Assembly: GCA_040830725.1 (NCBI GenBank) | Contig: JBFOMG010000001.1 | Coordinates: forward strand, 1-64,000 | Source of the DNA: JAWKWH01 sp040830725 | GTDB taxonomy: Bacteria > Pseudomonadota > Alphaproteobacteria > Rhizobiales > Rhizobiaceae | Length of the DNA stretch: 64,000 bases | Reading direction: 5' to 3' | Part shown: positions 17,849 to 27,077 of the stretch, piece by piece | Numbering within the stretch: position 1 is the first letter of the stretch | Layout: every line of letters begins with the position of its first letter | Notes under the pieces: model-generated | The model's input: the letters and a program-made list of their open reading frames with translations, nothing else | Told to the model about the DNA's origin: nothing | Database searches by the model: none | Translations under genes and position numbers: made by a program

Positions 17849-19009
17849 TTACAAGGTGACATTGCCGAATGCCTGTGGCCAATGTGTGGGACGTTGCTCG
17901 CCGTTGCGCTGCGCGACATCGGCAGCCAGCCAGCAAAGCAGCTTCCAGCCAAATCCCGCAGCGTAGTAGCCAAAGGTTCGTGCTGGGTCGTTTTGGGGTG
18001 CGTATTCCATGATATCGGCTCCAACCAGGTTCACCTTGCCTGATGCTCGAACCTCTCTCAAAACGTCCCACACCCAATTGGCGTCAAGCCCAAACGGTTC
18101 CACTGCAGAACTAGCGCTGTTGAAGACCGGATCCAGCCCGTCCAGGTCAATAGTGATGTAGGTCGGACCATCACCGACAACTTCAATGATCTGTGTCGCC
18201 ATGTCCGATGCGGGCATGCGTCGCGCCTGGTCGGATGTGAATGCAGTTGTGCCAAAAGCCTTTGCGTGGCCACCGACCAATCCGGTCATGCGACCGCGAA
18301 TACCGATCTGGACATGGCGTTCTGGATCGACGCAACCCTCTGCGTAATTGCGCGCGAACATCATGCCGGAATGATAGGGATAGGGAAAATCGGCGTAGGT
18401 CACCAGATCGTAATGGGCATCGAACTGGATAACGCTAAGCGGTCCATGGCGTTTTCCTAGTACATGCATGGGCGCATAGCTGGCGGTGTGATCTCCGCCC
18501 AGGCTGAGCGTGGCACAGCCTGCTTCGGTCACAATCTTCTCATAGTGCTCAAGAATGTGCGCAACCTCGGCGCTCAGATCGAACTGTCCATAGGTATCGA
18601 TATTTCCGTAGTCGACAATTCGCGCTTCATCAAAGGGAACATCGAAATCCCCATCGAGCCATGGCTCCGTTGTTCCCATGAAATTCTTCGATAGCTCGCG
18701 AATTACCTTGGGACCGTATTTGTGCGAAGCGTTCATCGGCGCCGATTTCTCCAGCGGCTGGCCGATGATCGCGATGTCAGCGTCGTGCACATCGCGCGAG
18801 AAAGGAGCCATGAATGCACCGAGATAGTCTTTATTCAGGTTAGACAGGAACTCGATGCCCTGACCATCTCCCATCTCGCGGACCCGTTCAAGATGTTTGC
18901 GTACCTTATCGGCAATACCATCTAGGCTGGTGGCATTATTGTAATAGTCTTTGAGCCGGCGGAGCTTTTCCTCCGGTAGCGGCGGCTGATTCATTGGAGT
19001 GTCGCCCAT
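17849..19009 (-). CDS. Agmatinase/guanidinobutyrase-type ureohydrolase
   Basis: 386 residues from the ATG at 19009 (AGGAGA five bases upstream); an in-frame extension has no start signal. The binuclear manganese site of the arginase family is complete: GGDHT (His174), DAHYD (Asp197, His199, Asp201) and TIDLDGLDP (Asp288, Asp290, Asp293). The enzyme would hydrolyse a guanidino group to an amine plus urea. The N-terminal ~70 residues are longer than in SpeB and resemble the larger alphaproteobacterial group. Its operon partners are a basic amino acid decarboxylase downstream and SDR/Ldh2 dehydrogenases upstream. Agmatine, 4-guanidinobutyrate and other guanidino acids are all possible substrates. 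Confidence 0.8.
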   Translation of the reverse strand: MGDTPMNQPPLPEEKLRRLKDYYNNATSLDGIADKVRKHLERVREMGDGQGIEFLSNLNKDYLGAFMAPFSRDVHDADIAIIGQPLEKSAPMNASHKYGPKVIRELSKNFMGTTEPWLDGDFDVPFDEARIVDYGNIDTYGQFDLSAEVAHILEHYEKIVTEAGCATLSLGGDHTASYAPMHVLGKRHGPLSVIQFDAHYDLVTYADFPYPYHSGMMFARNYAEGCVDPERHVQIGIRGRMTGLVGGHAKAFGTTAFTSDQARRMPASDMATQIIEVVGDGPTYITIDLDGLDPVFNSASSAVEPFGLDANWVWDVLREVRASGKVNLVGADIMEYAPQNDPARTFGYYAAGFGWKLLCWLAADVAQRNGEQRPTHWPQAFGNVTL

Positions 19010-19040
19010 ATCGGTCTCCTGAACGTTCAAACAATAACTG

Positions 19041-19841
19041 TCACAATCCCGCCGCCATACCGCCCGCAACAGGAAGGGCGACACCGGTGACGTAGGCTGC
19101 TGCCGGACTTGCAAGCCAGGCGATTGCTTCTGCCACTTCGTCGGGTTCAGCAGGGCGACCAAGGGGGATCGTTGCGTTTTCCAGGTCGGCGGCTTCTTCT
19201 ACCGTGACGCCTTCGGCCTCGGCAATCGCTTCATAAGCTTGTGCCAACATGTCGGTGGCAATGGCGCCGGGTGCAACGACATTTACGCGAACACCATTTG
19301 CTGCGCATTCCAAGGCCAGTTGTTTGGTCACGCCAATCAAAGCGAACTTCGTGGCGGTGTAAGGGTAGGGCATTCCGGCCATTGCACCGAGCCCTGCCAG
19401 TGACGCGACATTGACGATCGCACCTCCGCCGCGTGTTTCCATCACCGGCAGCACGGCCCGGCACATCGCCATGGCCCCTTTAACGTTGACGGCGTAATTC
19501 AAATCCCAGGCTTTAGCATCATTCTCGGCGAACACCGGCGATCCAAAGCCGACGCCGGCATTGTTGATCAGAATATCGATCCCCCCATGGCGCGATTTGA
19601 TTTCCGCAATCGCAGCATCAATCTGTTCCGGATTTGTCACGTCTGCCGCAACCGCTGAGATCACGCCACCTTGGTCTTGGAGCGCTGCGACCACATCGCC
19701 GGCTCCGGCCATCTCGCTTTCCAAACCGGTTACAACTACAGTTGCACCGCGTTTGACCAGTCTTTCCGCAACCGCCTTGCCCAGGCCCCGCATGCTGGTT
19801 GCTCCAGTAACGACGGCGACTTTGCCCTCTAGCTCAGTCAT
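19041..19841 (-). CDS. SDR-family oxidoreductase
   Basis: 266 residues from the ATG at 19841, which GGAGG precedes; the open frame runs much further upstream but overlaps the Ldh2 gene. TGATSMRGLGKAV is the nucleotide-binding loop, NNAG the structural motif and YPYTATK the catalytic Tyr-x-x-x-Lys. A classical NAD(P) alcohol/ketone oxidoreductase. Gaps of about 30 bases on both sides put it in the five-gene leftward operon with the ureohydrolase and decarboxylase. Substrate unknown. Confidence 0.8.
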   Translation of the reverse strand: MTELEGKVAVVTGATSMRGLGKAVAERLVKRGATVVVTGLESEMAGAGDVVAALQDQGGVISAVAADVTNPEQIDAAIAEIKSRHGGIDILINNAGVGFGSPVFAENDAKAWDLNYAVNVKGAMAMCRAVLPVMETRGGGAIVNVASLAGLGAMAGMPYPYTATKFALIGVTKQLALECAANGVRVNVVAPGAIATDMLAQAYEAIAEAEGVTVEEAADLENATIPLGRPAEPDEVAEAIAWLASPAAAYVTGVALPVAGGMAAGL

Positions 19842-19869
19842 TGACTCCTCCGAAATGGCTACCAATCGC

Positions 19870-21006
19870 TTAGCGTTGCGCTTCCCAATCGGTACGCAGG
19901 CTTTCTTCTGTCCAGCCGTGACGTCCCGCTTGGGTTTTGAAGAAGGGCTCCCAGTGGCTGTCCAGCACCTCGACCTCTTCCGCGTTGCTATTGATGCTTT
20001 CCCAACCTTCGATGCCCGGCATGTGTGGGTTGACCTGACCAGGACGCACCGGCGTATCCTCAATTGCTTGCGCTAAACGATCAGATTTCGATTTGACGTT
20101 GGCCAGCGGGCCGAATTTTGACGGATCAATGCACAGATAATAACTGCCGCCGACAGAGGCCGTCTCGGCGGATCCGTCGGCAAAGTCTGCTACAGTTGGA
20201 ATCTCGGGTGCAATGACACCTAGCGGGTTGATGATTGCTGTCATTAACTCATTCCACAAGTTCAACATATAGACTCGCGGGCTGCCAAGTTGCTGAAAGC
20301 AGCGTTGGTCATAGACACGACCGTAACCCTCAATGGGAATCGCATAGGGAGCGAGGTCATTACCCAACTCGCCGGTTTCCGGATCGATGACGTAATCGCC
20401 TTTCAGCTTGGTGCCTTGCAGAACCGCTTGAGCGGTATCGGCATCGTACCATTCGCAGAGTTTAGTGCTGGTCCAGACCGGCGGCTTTTCGCCAGACGGT
20501 CCGATTGCATCAAAAGGTGGCACTGATAGCACATTGCCCATACCGCCGAGTGGTGAACACATCGGCACGGAGTTATTGGAAGTCTGCGCCACGCAATCTG
20601 CCTGATGTGCAATCCAAGTATAGGCGCCAAAGCTGCCTGCGTCGTTGTGATTGGCCCCAAAGACAATGGCTATGCCATGTTCTCTTGCCTTGGCAATGGC
20701 CGTGTGCGCCATCTTGGTGAGCGTCCAGTATCCTGACGAGCGCTTTCCGTCATAGACTGCCCATGTGGGCCCCTCATTGGTAATCTCGGGCACCGCCTTG
20801 ATATCCAGTGCGCCAATCTGATGGGTGATGTCGATTGCTTCGTAGACACCCAGTCCCTGGTTTAACTTTCCTTGACGCATACCAATCATCAATGCATCAG
20901 CTACCGCATCGGCATGCTCTTGGCTTGCCCCCTCCGCCATCCAAACGCGGATCAAACAGTAGCGAATAAAATCAGCATTTGTCTTTCTGGTCTTGGCGCC
21001 CGGCAT
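19870..21006 (-). CDS. Ldh2-family (malate/L-lactate/ureidoglycolate) NAD(P)-dependent oxidoreductase
   Basis: 378 residues. GANHNDAGSFGAYTWIAHQ with the catalytic His, and TSNNSVPMCSPLGG plus the following PPFDAIG stretch, are typical of the Ldh2/AllD/DpkA family. Members oxidise 2-hydroxy acids or reduce cyclic imines such as pyrroline-2-carboxylate and piperideine-2-carboxylate, the latter relevant to ornithine and lysine catabolism. GGGAGCACCAAA precedes the ATG. It sits between two SDR genes in one operon. Imine reduction versus hydroxy-acid oxidation cannot be decided from motifs alone. Confidence 0.75.
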   Translation of the reverse strand: MPGAKTRKTNADFIRYCLIRVWMAEGASQEHADAVADALMIGMRQGKLNQGLGVYEAIDITHQIGALDIKAVPEITNEGPTWAVYDGKRSSGYWTLTKMAHTAIAKAREHGIAIVFGANHNDAGSFGAYTWIAHQADCVAQTSNNSVPMCSPLGGMGNVLSVPPFDAIGPSGEKPPVWTSTKLCEWYDADTAQAVLQGTKLKGDYVIDPETGELGNDLAPYAIPIEGYGRVYDQRCFQQLGSPRVYMLNLWNELMTAIINPLGVIAPEIPTVADFADGSAETASVGGSYYLCIDPSKFGPLANVKSKSDRLAQAIEDTPVRPGQVNPHMPGIEGWESINSNAEEVEVLDSHWEPFFKTQAGRHGWTEESLRTDWEAQR

Positions 21007-21044
21007 TTTGGTGCTCCCTTGTTCGATCTTGCGGCCCGGCGCTG

Positions 21045-21815
21045 TTACTCAGCGGCCAGAATGTCATAGGCTTTCAGGCTCAGTCCAGCAGTGAATCCGC
21101 CGTCCACGGCGATGGCCTGACCGTTTACAAAGCCACAATCGTCCGCACATAAAAAATGGATCAGGGCGGCGATTTCCTCTGGCTCCGCGATGCGTCCTAG
21201 CGGGACTGCTTTTTCTTCCATCCGCAGCTGCGGCTCGCCACCTTCGGCGTGGGCCATTGGCGTGTTGACGGAGGTCGGGCACACGGCGTTGACGCGAATG
21301 TTTCGATGTCCCAATTCCAATGCGGCCGTGCGGGTGAGGCCGATAACTGCATATTTCGATGCGACATAGGGACCCAAATAGGCGACACCCTGCAGCCCGG
21401 CTGCCGAAGCGACGTTTACAATCGCACCACCATCATTCATCAGCGGTACTGCATGCTTGATACAATGCGCCACTCCCATCGTATTGACGGACCAGTTAAA
21501 CGCGAAGTCCTTTATTTCGGTGTTGGCCAACTCGCCATAGCCGGCATTGACGCCAGCATTGTTGACAACAATGTCGAGCAGCCCCAGTTGATCTCGCACA
21601 GACTGCAACATTGTCTGCACCTGTTTTTCATTAGAAACATCGCAGACAAATGAATGCGCCCCGAATTCTGATGCCAGTTCCTGCGCTTCCCGCAAGCCAG
21701 CGATTGCGACGCTCGCACCGGCTGCTGATAGGCGCTTCGCAGTGGCTAGCCCGATGCCGGAATCACCTCCGGTGACGATCGCCACCATACCATCCAAATT
21801 GAAGTGCTGCGTCAT
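21045..21815 (-). CDS. SDR-family oxidoreductase
   Basis: 256 residues with TGGDSGIGLATAKRL, NNAGVN and YVASKYAVIG as cofactor, structural and catalytic motifs. GGGAGGAACAAGC precedes the ATG. It is the first gene of the leftward SDR-Ldh2-SDR-ureohydrolase-decarboxylase operon, with a dyad 130 bases upstream. C-terminal AVDGGFTAGLSLKAY is like gluconate-5-dehydrogenase-type SDRs, but the substrate is not determinable. Confidence 0.8.
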   Translation of the reverse strand: MTQHFNLDGMVAIVTGGDSGIGLATAKRLSAAGASVAIAGLREAQELASEFGAHSFVCDVSNEKQVQTMLQSVRDQLGLLDIVVNNAGVNAGYGELANTEIKDFAFNWSVNTMGVAHCIKHAVPLMNDGGAIVNVASAAGLQGVAYLGPYVASKYAVIGLTRTAALELGHRNIRVNAVCPTSVNTPMAHAEGGEPQLRMEEKAVPLGRIAEPEEIAALIHFLCADDCGFVNGQAIAVDGGFTAGLSLKAYDILAAE

Positions 21816-21944
21816 GCTTGTTCCTCCCGGTGGCTGACTGTGCCCTGTTAAGCGACGCTCGTATGTTTGACGCCTGATCTACATCTCGGTTTAGTCAAAG
21901 ACCGCTGTAAGCAATACAACTCCAGAAGCTGGATTCCGCAAATT

Positions 21945-21956
21945 ACCCATCAGGGT
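21945..21956. promoter_or_regulatory. ACCC-ATCA-GGGT dyad upstream of the SDR-ureohydrolase operon
   Basis: Perfect ACCC/GGGT arms separated by four bases, 130 bases upstream of the first SDR gene, in the gap after the large acyl-CoA dehydrogenase gene. It matches the CCC-N4-GGG pattern. Confidence 0.35.
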
Positions 21957-21990
21957 TAGCCAATGGCGAATTCCCGGTGAAACCGCCACC

Positions 21991-23772
21991 TCAGAGCAGC
22001 TCATCTTCCGGATCGATGATCGAGGCCGAGCCTTGAGTGATTTCCGCGGCCAATCCGCTTATGTGGCACAAGACATGATCCGCATAGAACCGAGCCGTCG
22101 CCAGTTTCGAGCGCAGGAATCGCTCGCTGCCACTTTGTTCGGAGAGGCCCATCGCAGCGGCGGAAGCAGTTCGCAGGCTCACCCAACCACCCAACAGTGT
22201 TCCCATCAATCGCAGATAGGGGGACGCTCCGGCGGCGACGACGGATGGCGAATTCGAGTTTTTGAGTATCCAACCGGTTGCCTTGCGAGCCATATTAAGC
22301 GCCTGGTCCAATGCGGTAGCGATCTCAACCACCGAATCGCGGCCTGCCTGTTCGGCAATATCCGTTTCGATCATGTTCAGAAGAGTTTCGGCCGTCGCAC
22401 CCTCGTCCGCCAAGAGTTTTCGGAAAACCAGATCATTGGCTTGAATTCCCGTTGTACCCTCGTAGATCGAAAGAATTCGGGCGTCCCGCAAATATTGCGC
22501 TGCACCAGTTTCCTCGATGAAACCGAGCCCGCCATGCACCTGGATCCCGATGGAAGCGATCTCCGTGGCCAATTCGGTTGACCAGCCTTTGACGATGGGC
22601 GTCAAGAACTGCGAACTGCGATCGTAATGGATTCTGGTATCCTTGTCGGGATGGTGATGCGCCCCGTCCATGCACTTGCCGGCATATAGTGCCAAAGCGC
22701 GCGCTGCTTCCGTTTGGCTTTTCATCATGAGCAACATGCGACGCACATCTGGATGGCCGATGATCGGCACGCCGCTCTCACGGTCGAATGGACGACCCTG
22801 AATCCTATCACCGGCATAAGCAAGCGCCCTTTGATAGGCGCGCTCCGCCACGCCGATGCCCTGAATTCCGACCTCGAAACGAGCCCGGTTCATCATGACG
22901 AACATGTAGGCAAGGCCTCGGTTTTCTTCGCCAATAATCCAGCCCGTCGCGCCACCTTCGTCCCCGAAACTCAAAACCGCTGTTGGCGAAGCGTGCAGGC
23001 CAAGTTTATGTTCCAGCGAGACACAGGTGACTTGATTTCGTTGACCGGGATTGCCGTTTTCATCGGGGATGAATTTGGGCACAACAAAAAGCGATATCCC
23101 TCGTGAACCTGCAGGAGCATCTGGTGTTCGCGCAAGCACCAGGTGAACAATATTCTCCGCCAGGTCGTGATCCCCATAAGAAATGAATATTTTCTGCCCG
23201 CTGATAAGATAGGTGCCATCGGATTGTTTTTCTGCTTTGCATCGCAATGCCCCCAAATCGGATCCAGCCTGCGGCTCGGTCAAATTCATCGTGCCTGTCC
23301 ATTTGCCTTCCAGCAGTTTGGGGACATAGGTAGTCGAAATCTCTTCTGAAGCATGTTCCATCAGTGCGGCGGCCGCGCCATATGTGAGCGTTACGTTCAG
23401 TGAAAACCCAACATTGGCGCCGTGCCATAACTCGGTGACCGCTGCACCCAAGGTTTCTGGCATGTTCATGCCGCCAAATTCCTCAGGTGCGGTCAGACCG
23501 ATCCAACCGCCCTCGGTCAATAGGTTGTAGGCTTCCTGTGAGCCTTCAGGTGTCACAACCTGCCCGCCAACCATTTTTGCCGCTTGTTGATCACCAACGA
23601 CATTCAGCGGTGACAGAACGTCCTGCGCAAGTTTCGCCGCCTCTTCCAGAACCGCGCTTGCAGTCTCCATACTAGCGTCCGAGTGTGAATCCCAATCCTC
23701 CAATTCCGCGTAATTGGCCACGTGATCAAGTGCGAAGCGAATATCCTCAATGGGTGCTCGGTATTCTGTCAT
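21991..23772 (-). CDS. Large acyl-CoA dehydrogenase (DmdC/FadE-like, ~600 aa)
   Basis: 593 residues: an acyl-CoA dehydrogenase core (NLTEPQAGSDLGALR, SGQKIFISYGDHD, MGLSEQSGSERF) with the extra C-terminal domain typical of the 590-600-residue class that includes 3-methylmercaptopropionyl-CoA dehydrogenase and several FadE-like enzymes. The catalytic Glu is expected in LSIYEGTTGIQAND. It diverges from the MaoC-PhaC operon, which fits supply of 2-enoyl-CoA that the MaoC hydratase then converts to (R)-3-hydroxyacyl-CoA for PHA. DmdC identity is not claimed. Confidence 0.82.
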   Translation of the reverse strand: MTEYRAPIEDIRFALDHVANYAELEDWDSHSDASMETASAVLEEAAKLAQDVLSPLNVVGDQQAAKMVGGQVVTPEGSQEAYNLLTEGGWIGLTAPEEFGGMNMPETLGAAVTELWHGANVGFSLNVTLTYGAAAALMEHASEEISTTYVPKLLEGKWTGTMNLTEPQAGSDLGALRCKAEKQSDGTYLISGQKIFISYGDHDLAENIVHLVLARTPDAPAGSRGISLFVVPKFIPDENGNPGQRNQVTCVSLEHKLGLHASPTAVLSFGDEGGATGWIIGEENRGLAYMFVMMNRARFEVGIQGIGVAERAYQRALAYAGDRIQGRPFDRESGVPIIGHPDVRRMLLMMKSQTEAARALALYAGKCMDGAHHHPDKDTRIHYDRSSQFLTPIVKGWSTELATEIASIGIQVHGGLGFIEETGAAQYLRDARILSIYEGTTGIQANDLVFRKLLADEGATAETLLNMIETDIAEQAGRDSVVEIATALDQALNMARKATGWILKNSNSPSVVAAGASPYLRLMGTLLGGWVSLRTASAAAMGLSEQSGSERFLRSKLATARFYADHVLCHISGLAAEITQGSASIIDPEDELL

Positions 23773-24074
23773 TTGGAGCTGTGCCTTTCGGTCTCAATCA
23801 GGTCGTCAATCCGAACAGAAGCAATTTCAACGATTTGGCGACGACATATTTTATCAGTTCACCTCAAAGAATCGCCGATGAACGCGAATGCGCAAATAAC
23901 CCGTTAGCGTGATTGAGGGGCGCAGTGGTCGAGGGCTAATCAACGGGGCACGGTGAAACGAGATCCCGCATGAAATCGGGATTTGTTCGCTTCCATTGCG
24001 ACATAAGTCGGAATCGATGGCCGGCACCACAGAGCCATGCGTTATTCGGCGCAGCAAATTGAAGGGATGGCATT
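23773..24074. other. Divergent promoter region, acyl-CoA dehydrogenase / maoC
   Basis: A 302-base non-coding region between divergent starts. It holds a small hairpin, ATCCCG (23963-23968) with CGGGAT (23977-23982), and no credible gene or CCC-N4-GGG dyad. Promoters for both directions must lie here, but I cannot place -35/-10 boxes with confidence. Confidence 0.4.
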
Positions 24075-24542
24075 ATGAGCGCACCAGCAAACTATTCGGT
24101 CGAAAATTTTGTGGATTTCGTTGGACATGATTTCGGTGTCAGCGCTCCAATTATCCTGGATCAGTCACGCGTCAACATGTTTGCCAAATGTACCGGAGAT
24201 CACCAATGGATTCACGTGGACGAGAAACGTGCTGAGCGCGAAAGTCCATTCGGTACGACCATCGCCCATGGATACCTCGTCATTTCGCTCATTGCCGCCA
24301 AGCAGCTTGAATTAGGTGTCTATCCGCCAGACGCCGCGCAAGTAATGAATTACGGGCTGGGAAGCGTGCGATTTCCAGCCCCTGCCAAGGTTGGATCTAC
24401 GGCACGCATTGCTTGTCGGATTTCCGCAATCGAGCCGAAGGGCGAAGGGCGATTTGCCGTCACTACGATCAATGAAGTTCGGATCGATGGGCAAGACAAG
24501 CCTGCCGCCGTCGCCGAACAAATCGCCTACGTAATGGCCTGA
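24075..24542 (+). CDS. MaoC-family (R)-specific enoyl-CoA hydratase
   Basis: 155 residues, single hot-dog domain. The hydratase-2 motif is visible as DHQWIHVDEKRAERESPFGTT followed by IAHGYL, containing the catalytic Asp and His. Members (PhaJ, MaoC) hydrate 2-enoyl-CoA to (R)-3-hydroxyacyl-CoA. AAGGGATGGCATT precedes the ATG. Seventeen bases separate it from phaC, so a PhaJ-like role feeding PHA synthesis is strongly suggested. Confidence 0.82.
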   Translation: MSAPANYSVENFVDFVGHDFGVSAPIILDQSRVNMFAKCTGDHQWIHVDEKRAERESPFGTTIAHGYLVISLIAAKQLELGVYPPDAAQVMNYGLGSVRFPAPAKVGSTARIACRISAIEPKGEGRFAVTTINEVRIDGQDKPAAVAEQIAYVMA

Positions 24543-24559
24543 ACGGAAAGAGGTGGGAC

Positions 24560-26218
24560 ATGGTTGCGTCCAAGGACAAGAAGCTACTTGAAATGTTCGT
24601 CGCCGACCGGAAGCAATTAGAAGCGATCCAGTCAATTGTAAGTCTTCAACAAAAGGCACTTCTCAATCCGGTCGAATTTTGGGCGAAGAACTCAATGGCT
24701 GGCTTCAACATTATGAGTGCTGCGCTTGGTCGGGGTGCCGTCGAGGCAGAACGAGGTGATCGGCGATTTACCGATGATGTCTGGGAGAACAATCCGGCGT
24801 TCAAGGCCCTGAAGCAGGGATTTCTGACATGGCGCAAACAGCTATCGGACTGGGTCGACCAGCAGGATTTGAGCGAAAAGGATAGCAAGCGGGCGAAGTT
24901 ACTGCTGACAACACTTGCAGATGCCGTAGCGCCGACAAATACGCTGCTGGGAAATCCAAAGGCGCTGAAGCGGACACTGGAGACAGGTGGAACCAACCTG
25001 GTGGCGGGATTTAAGAATATCGTTTCGGATCTTGCGGAGAATGATGGGATGCCGTCAATGGTGGATAAAACCGCCTTTAAGGTCGGTGAGAATCTGGCTG
25101 TGACACCGGGAAAGGTGATTTACCGCGAGCCGCACCTGGAGCTGATCCAATACACGCCGCAGACTAAATTGGTACAGACGACGCCGGTTTTTCTCGTACC
25201 CCCGCAAATCAACAAATTCTACATATGGGATCTTTCGCCCGAGAGGAGTGTGGTCGAATATCTGGTACAACAGGGATTCCAGGTGTTTCTGGTCAGCTGG
25301 TTCAATCCAACAGCCGAGCAGGCCGATTGGGGGCTACAAAGCTATGTTGAAGCACTTGATCGGGCTAGCGCGATTGCGTCAGAGGTGTCCGGCTCCAAAC
25401 AGCTGCATATGGTCGGCGCATGCTCCGGCGGCATCACAACGGCGACATTATTGGCGTATTGGAAAGCCAAATCGACAGACAGAGCGCGGTCGGTCAGTTT
25501 GTTGGTGACCGTCCTTGACACGCAAGACACTGCTGAAACGGCAATCGGCTTGATGACTTCTCTGGAACTATTGGAGCTTGCGCGCGCTGCGTCGCAGCGC
25601 ATAGGAGTGCTGGAGGGCAAGGACCTCAAGAAGATTTTTGCCTGGCTACGGCCAAATGAATTGATCTGGTCCTATTGGGTGACCAACTACCTGCTGGGTG
25701 ACAAGCCGCCGGCTTTCGATCTGTTGTATTGGAATTCCGACACCACCTGCCTTAGCGCCAATTTGCACAGCGATTTTATCGATATTCTCGAGGCGAATGC
25801 ACTGACAAAAAGCGGTGCGCTTTACATTGGTGAATACGCGATTGATCTGGGTGCTGTTGATTGTGACGCACTTGTTGTCGGTGGGACCACCGATCACATA
25901 ACACCTTGGGAGGGTTGCTATCGAACGCTTGACATGCTCGGCGGAGAAACAAGTTTTGTATTGTCGAACAGCGGCCATGTTCAGGCACTGGTTAATCCGC
26001 CTACGAATCCGAAAGCCTCCTATGTGCTAAATACCGGCAATCACAATACGCCGGAGGCATTCCTGTCAAAGGGAGAAAAACACGAAGGTACTTGGTGGGA
26101 GCACTGGGCAGACTGGTTACGAGAACGCTCAGATCGAGAAACAAAGGCACCAAAAAGCCATGGGACGACTGAACATGCTCCGATTTGTGACGCTCCAGGC
26201 CAATATGTTTTGATGTAG
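24560..26218 (+). CDS. phaC: Class I poly(3-hydroxyalkanoate) synthase
   Basis: 552 residues, slightly shorter than the usual 580-600. The lipase-like box GACSGG contains the catalytic Cys288; Asp445 (TTDHITPW) and His473 (NSGHVQALV) complete the triad. The N-terminal half carries PLLxxNPPQ-type and YIWDLSPERSVVEYL sequences characteristic of PhaC. It polymerises (R)-3-hydroxyacyl-CoA into granules. No PhaE or phasin is adjacent, so it should act alone. GGTGG lies before the ATG. It is co-transcribed with maoC and phaZ. Confidence 0.92.
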   Translation: MVASKDKKLLEMFVADRKQLEAIQSIVSLQQKALLNPVEFWAKNSMAGFNIMSAALGRGAVEAERGDRRFTDDVWENNPAFKALKQGFLTWRKQLSDWVDQQDLSEKDSKRAKLLLTTLADAVAPTNTLLGNPKALKRTLETGGTNLVAGFKNIVSDLAENDGMPSMVDKTAFKVGENLAVTPGKVIYREPHLELIQYTPQTKLVQTTPVFLVPPQINKFYIWDLSPERSVVEYLVQQGFQVFLVSWFNPTAEQADWGLQSYVEALDRASAIASEVSGSKQLHMVGACSGGITTATLLAYWKAKSTDRARSVSLLVTVLDTQDTAETAIGLMTSLELLELARAASQRIGVLEGKDLKKIFAWLRPNELIWSYWVTNYLLGDKPPAFDLLYWNSDTTCLSANLHSDFIDILEANALTKSGALYIGEYAIDLGAVDCDALVVGGTTDHITPWEGCYRTLDMLGGETSFVLSNSGHVQALVNPPTNPKASYVLNTGNHNTPEAFLSKGEKHEGTWWEHWADWLRERSDRETKAPKSHGTTEHAPICDAPGQYVLM

Positions 26219-26229
26219 CGGAGTCGACA

Positions 26230-27039
26230 ATGCGAATTCAATTCGCGACGTTTGGGTCGCAGACAATCCGTTACGCCGAATGCGGGCCGGAAAATGCCTC
26301 CCAAGCTATTTTATTGTTCAACGGCATCGGCGCGAATGTGGAGACCGCGGCCGCATTTATGGGGCAGTTTCGTGGCACCCGCGTCATAACTTTCGATGTA
26401 CCCGGTGTCGGCGAATCGCCGACCCCTCTGTTTCCGTACCGGTATTTTCATATGGCTCGGTTGGCTGCGAAGCTGCTGGACCATCTTGGTATCAATGCAG
26501 TGGATGTGTTCGGGGTATCGTGGGGTGGTGGGCTCGCACAACAATTCGCCCATGATTTTCGTCACCGGGTCAATAGGTTGGTTCTCGCTGCGACCTCGGC
26601 TGGTATGGCCATGGTGCCCGGGCGTGTTCACGTACTTTCGAAACTGCTGACACCCAAACGGTACTCCGATCCTGAGTTCATGACCAGAATTGGCCCTGAA
26701 ATGTATGGGGGATTGCTGCGCGAAAACGAGGAACTGATGGCTGAGCACCTGGATGCGATTTCGCACTCCAGCCCACGCGGTTATGTGTTCCAACTGCTGG
26801 CGATCAGTGGTTGGACCAGCTGGCACTGGCTACCCAGACTGGATATGCCGACGCTGGTCATCATGGGTGATGACGATCCGATCGTGCCGAAGGTAAATGG
26901 ACAGATCCTGGTCAGTCGACTTCCGAATGCAGAACTCATTTCTATCGAGTGCGGCCATCTGTTCATCGTCACCCTTCCACAGGAAACGGCGAGTCTGGTG
27001 GAAGATTTTCTCAACAGAAACGACGTCTCAGCGGGCTGA
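26230..27039 (+). CDS. phaZ: Intracellular PHA depolymerase, medium-chain-length type
   Basis: 269-residue alpha/beta hydrolase. LLFNGIGANVE, TFDVPGVGESPTP and FGVSWGGGLAQQFAHDF closely resemble the pseudomonad mcl-PHA depolymerase PhaZ. Ser97 is the nucleophile (GVSWGG), the acid is in MGDDDPIVP and the base in ECGHLF. It begins 11 bases after phaC. The synthase is class I by length and organisation, while the depolymerase resembles those found between class II synthases in Pseudomonas, an unusual combination. Confidence 0.8.
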   Translation: MRIQFATFGSQTIRYAECGPENASQAILLFNGIGANVETAAAFMGQFRGTRVITFDVPGVGESPTPLFPYRYFHMARLAAKLLDHLGINAVDVFGVSWGGGLAQQFAHDFRHRVNRLVLAATSAGMAMVPGRVHVLSKLLTPKRYSDPEFMTRIGPEMYGGLLRENEELMAEHLDAISHSSPRGYVFQLLAISGWTSWHWLPRLDMPTLVIMGDDDPIVPKVNGQILVSRLPNAELISIECGHLFIVTLPQETASLVEDFLNRNDVSAG

Positions 27040-27077
27040 TCTCGGTTTTTCAGACTGATGACTTAAAGGTAAGACCA

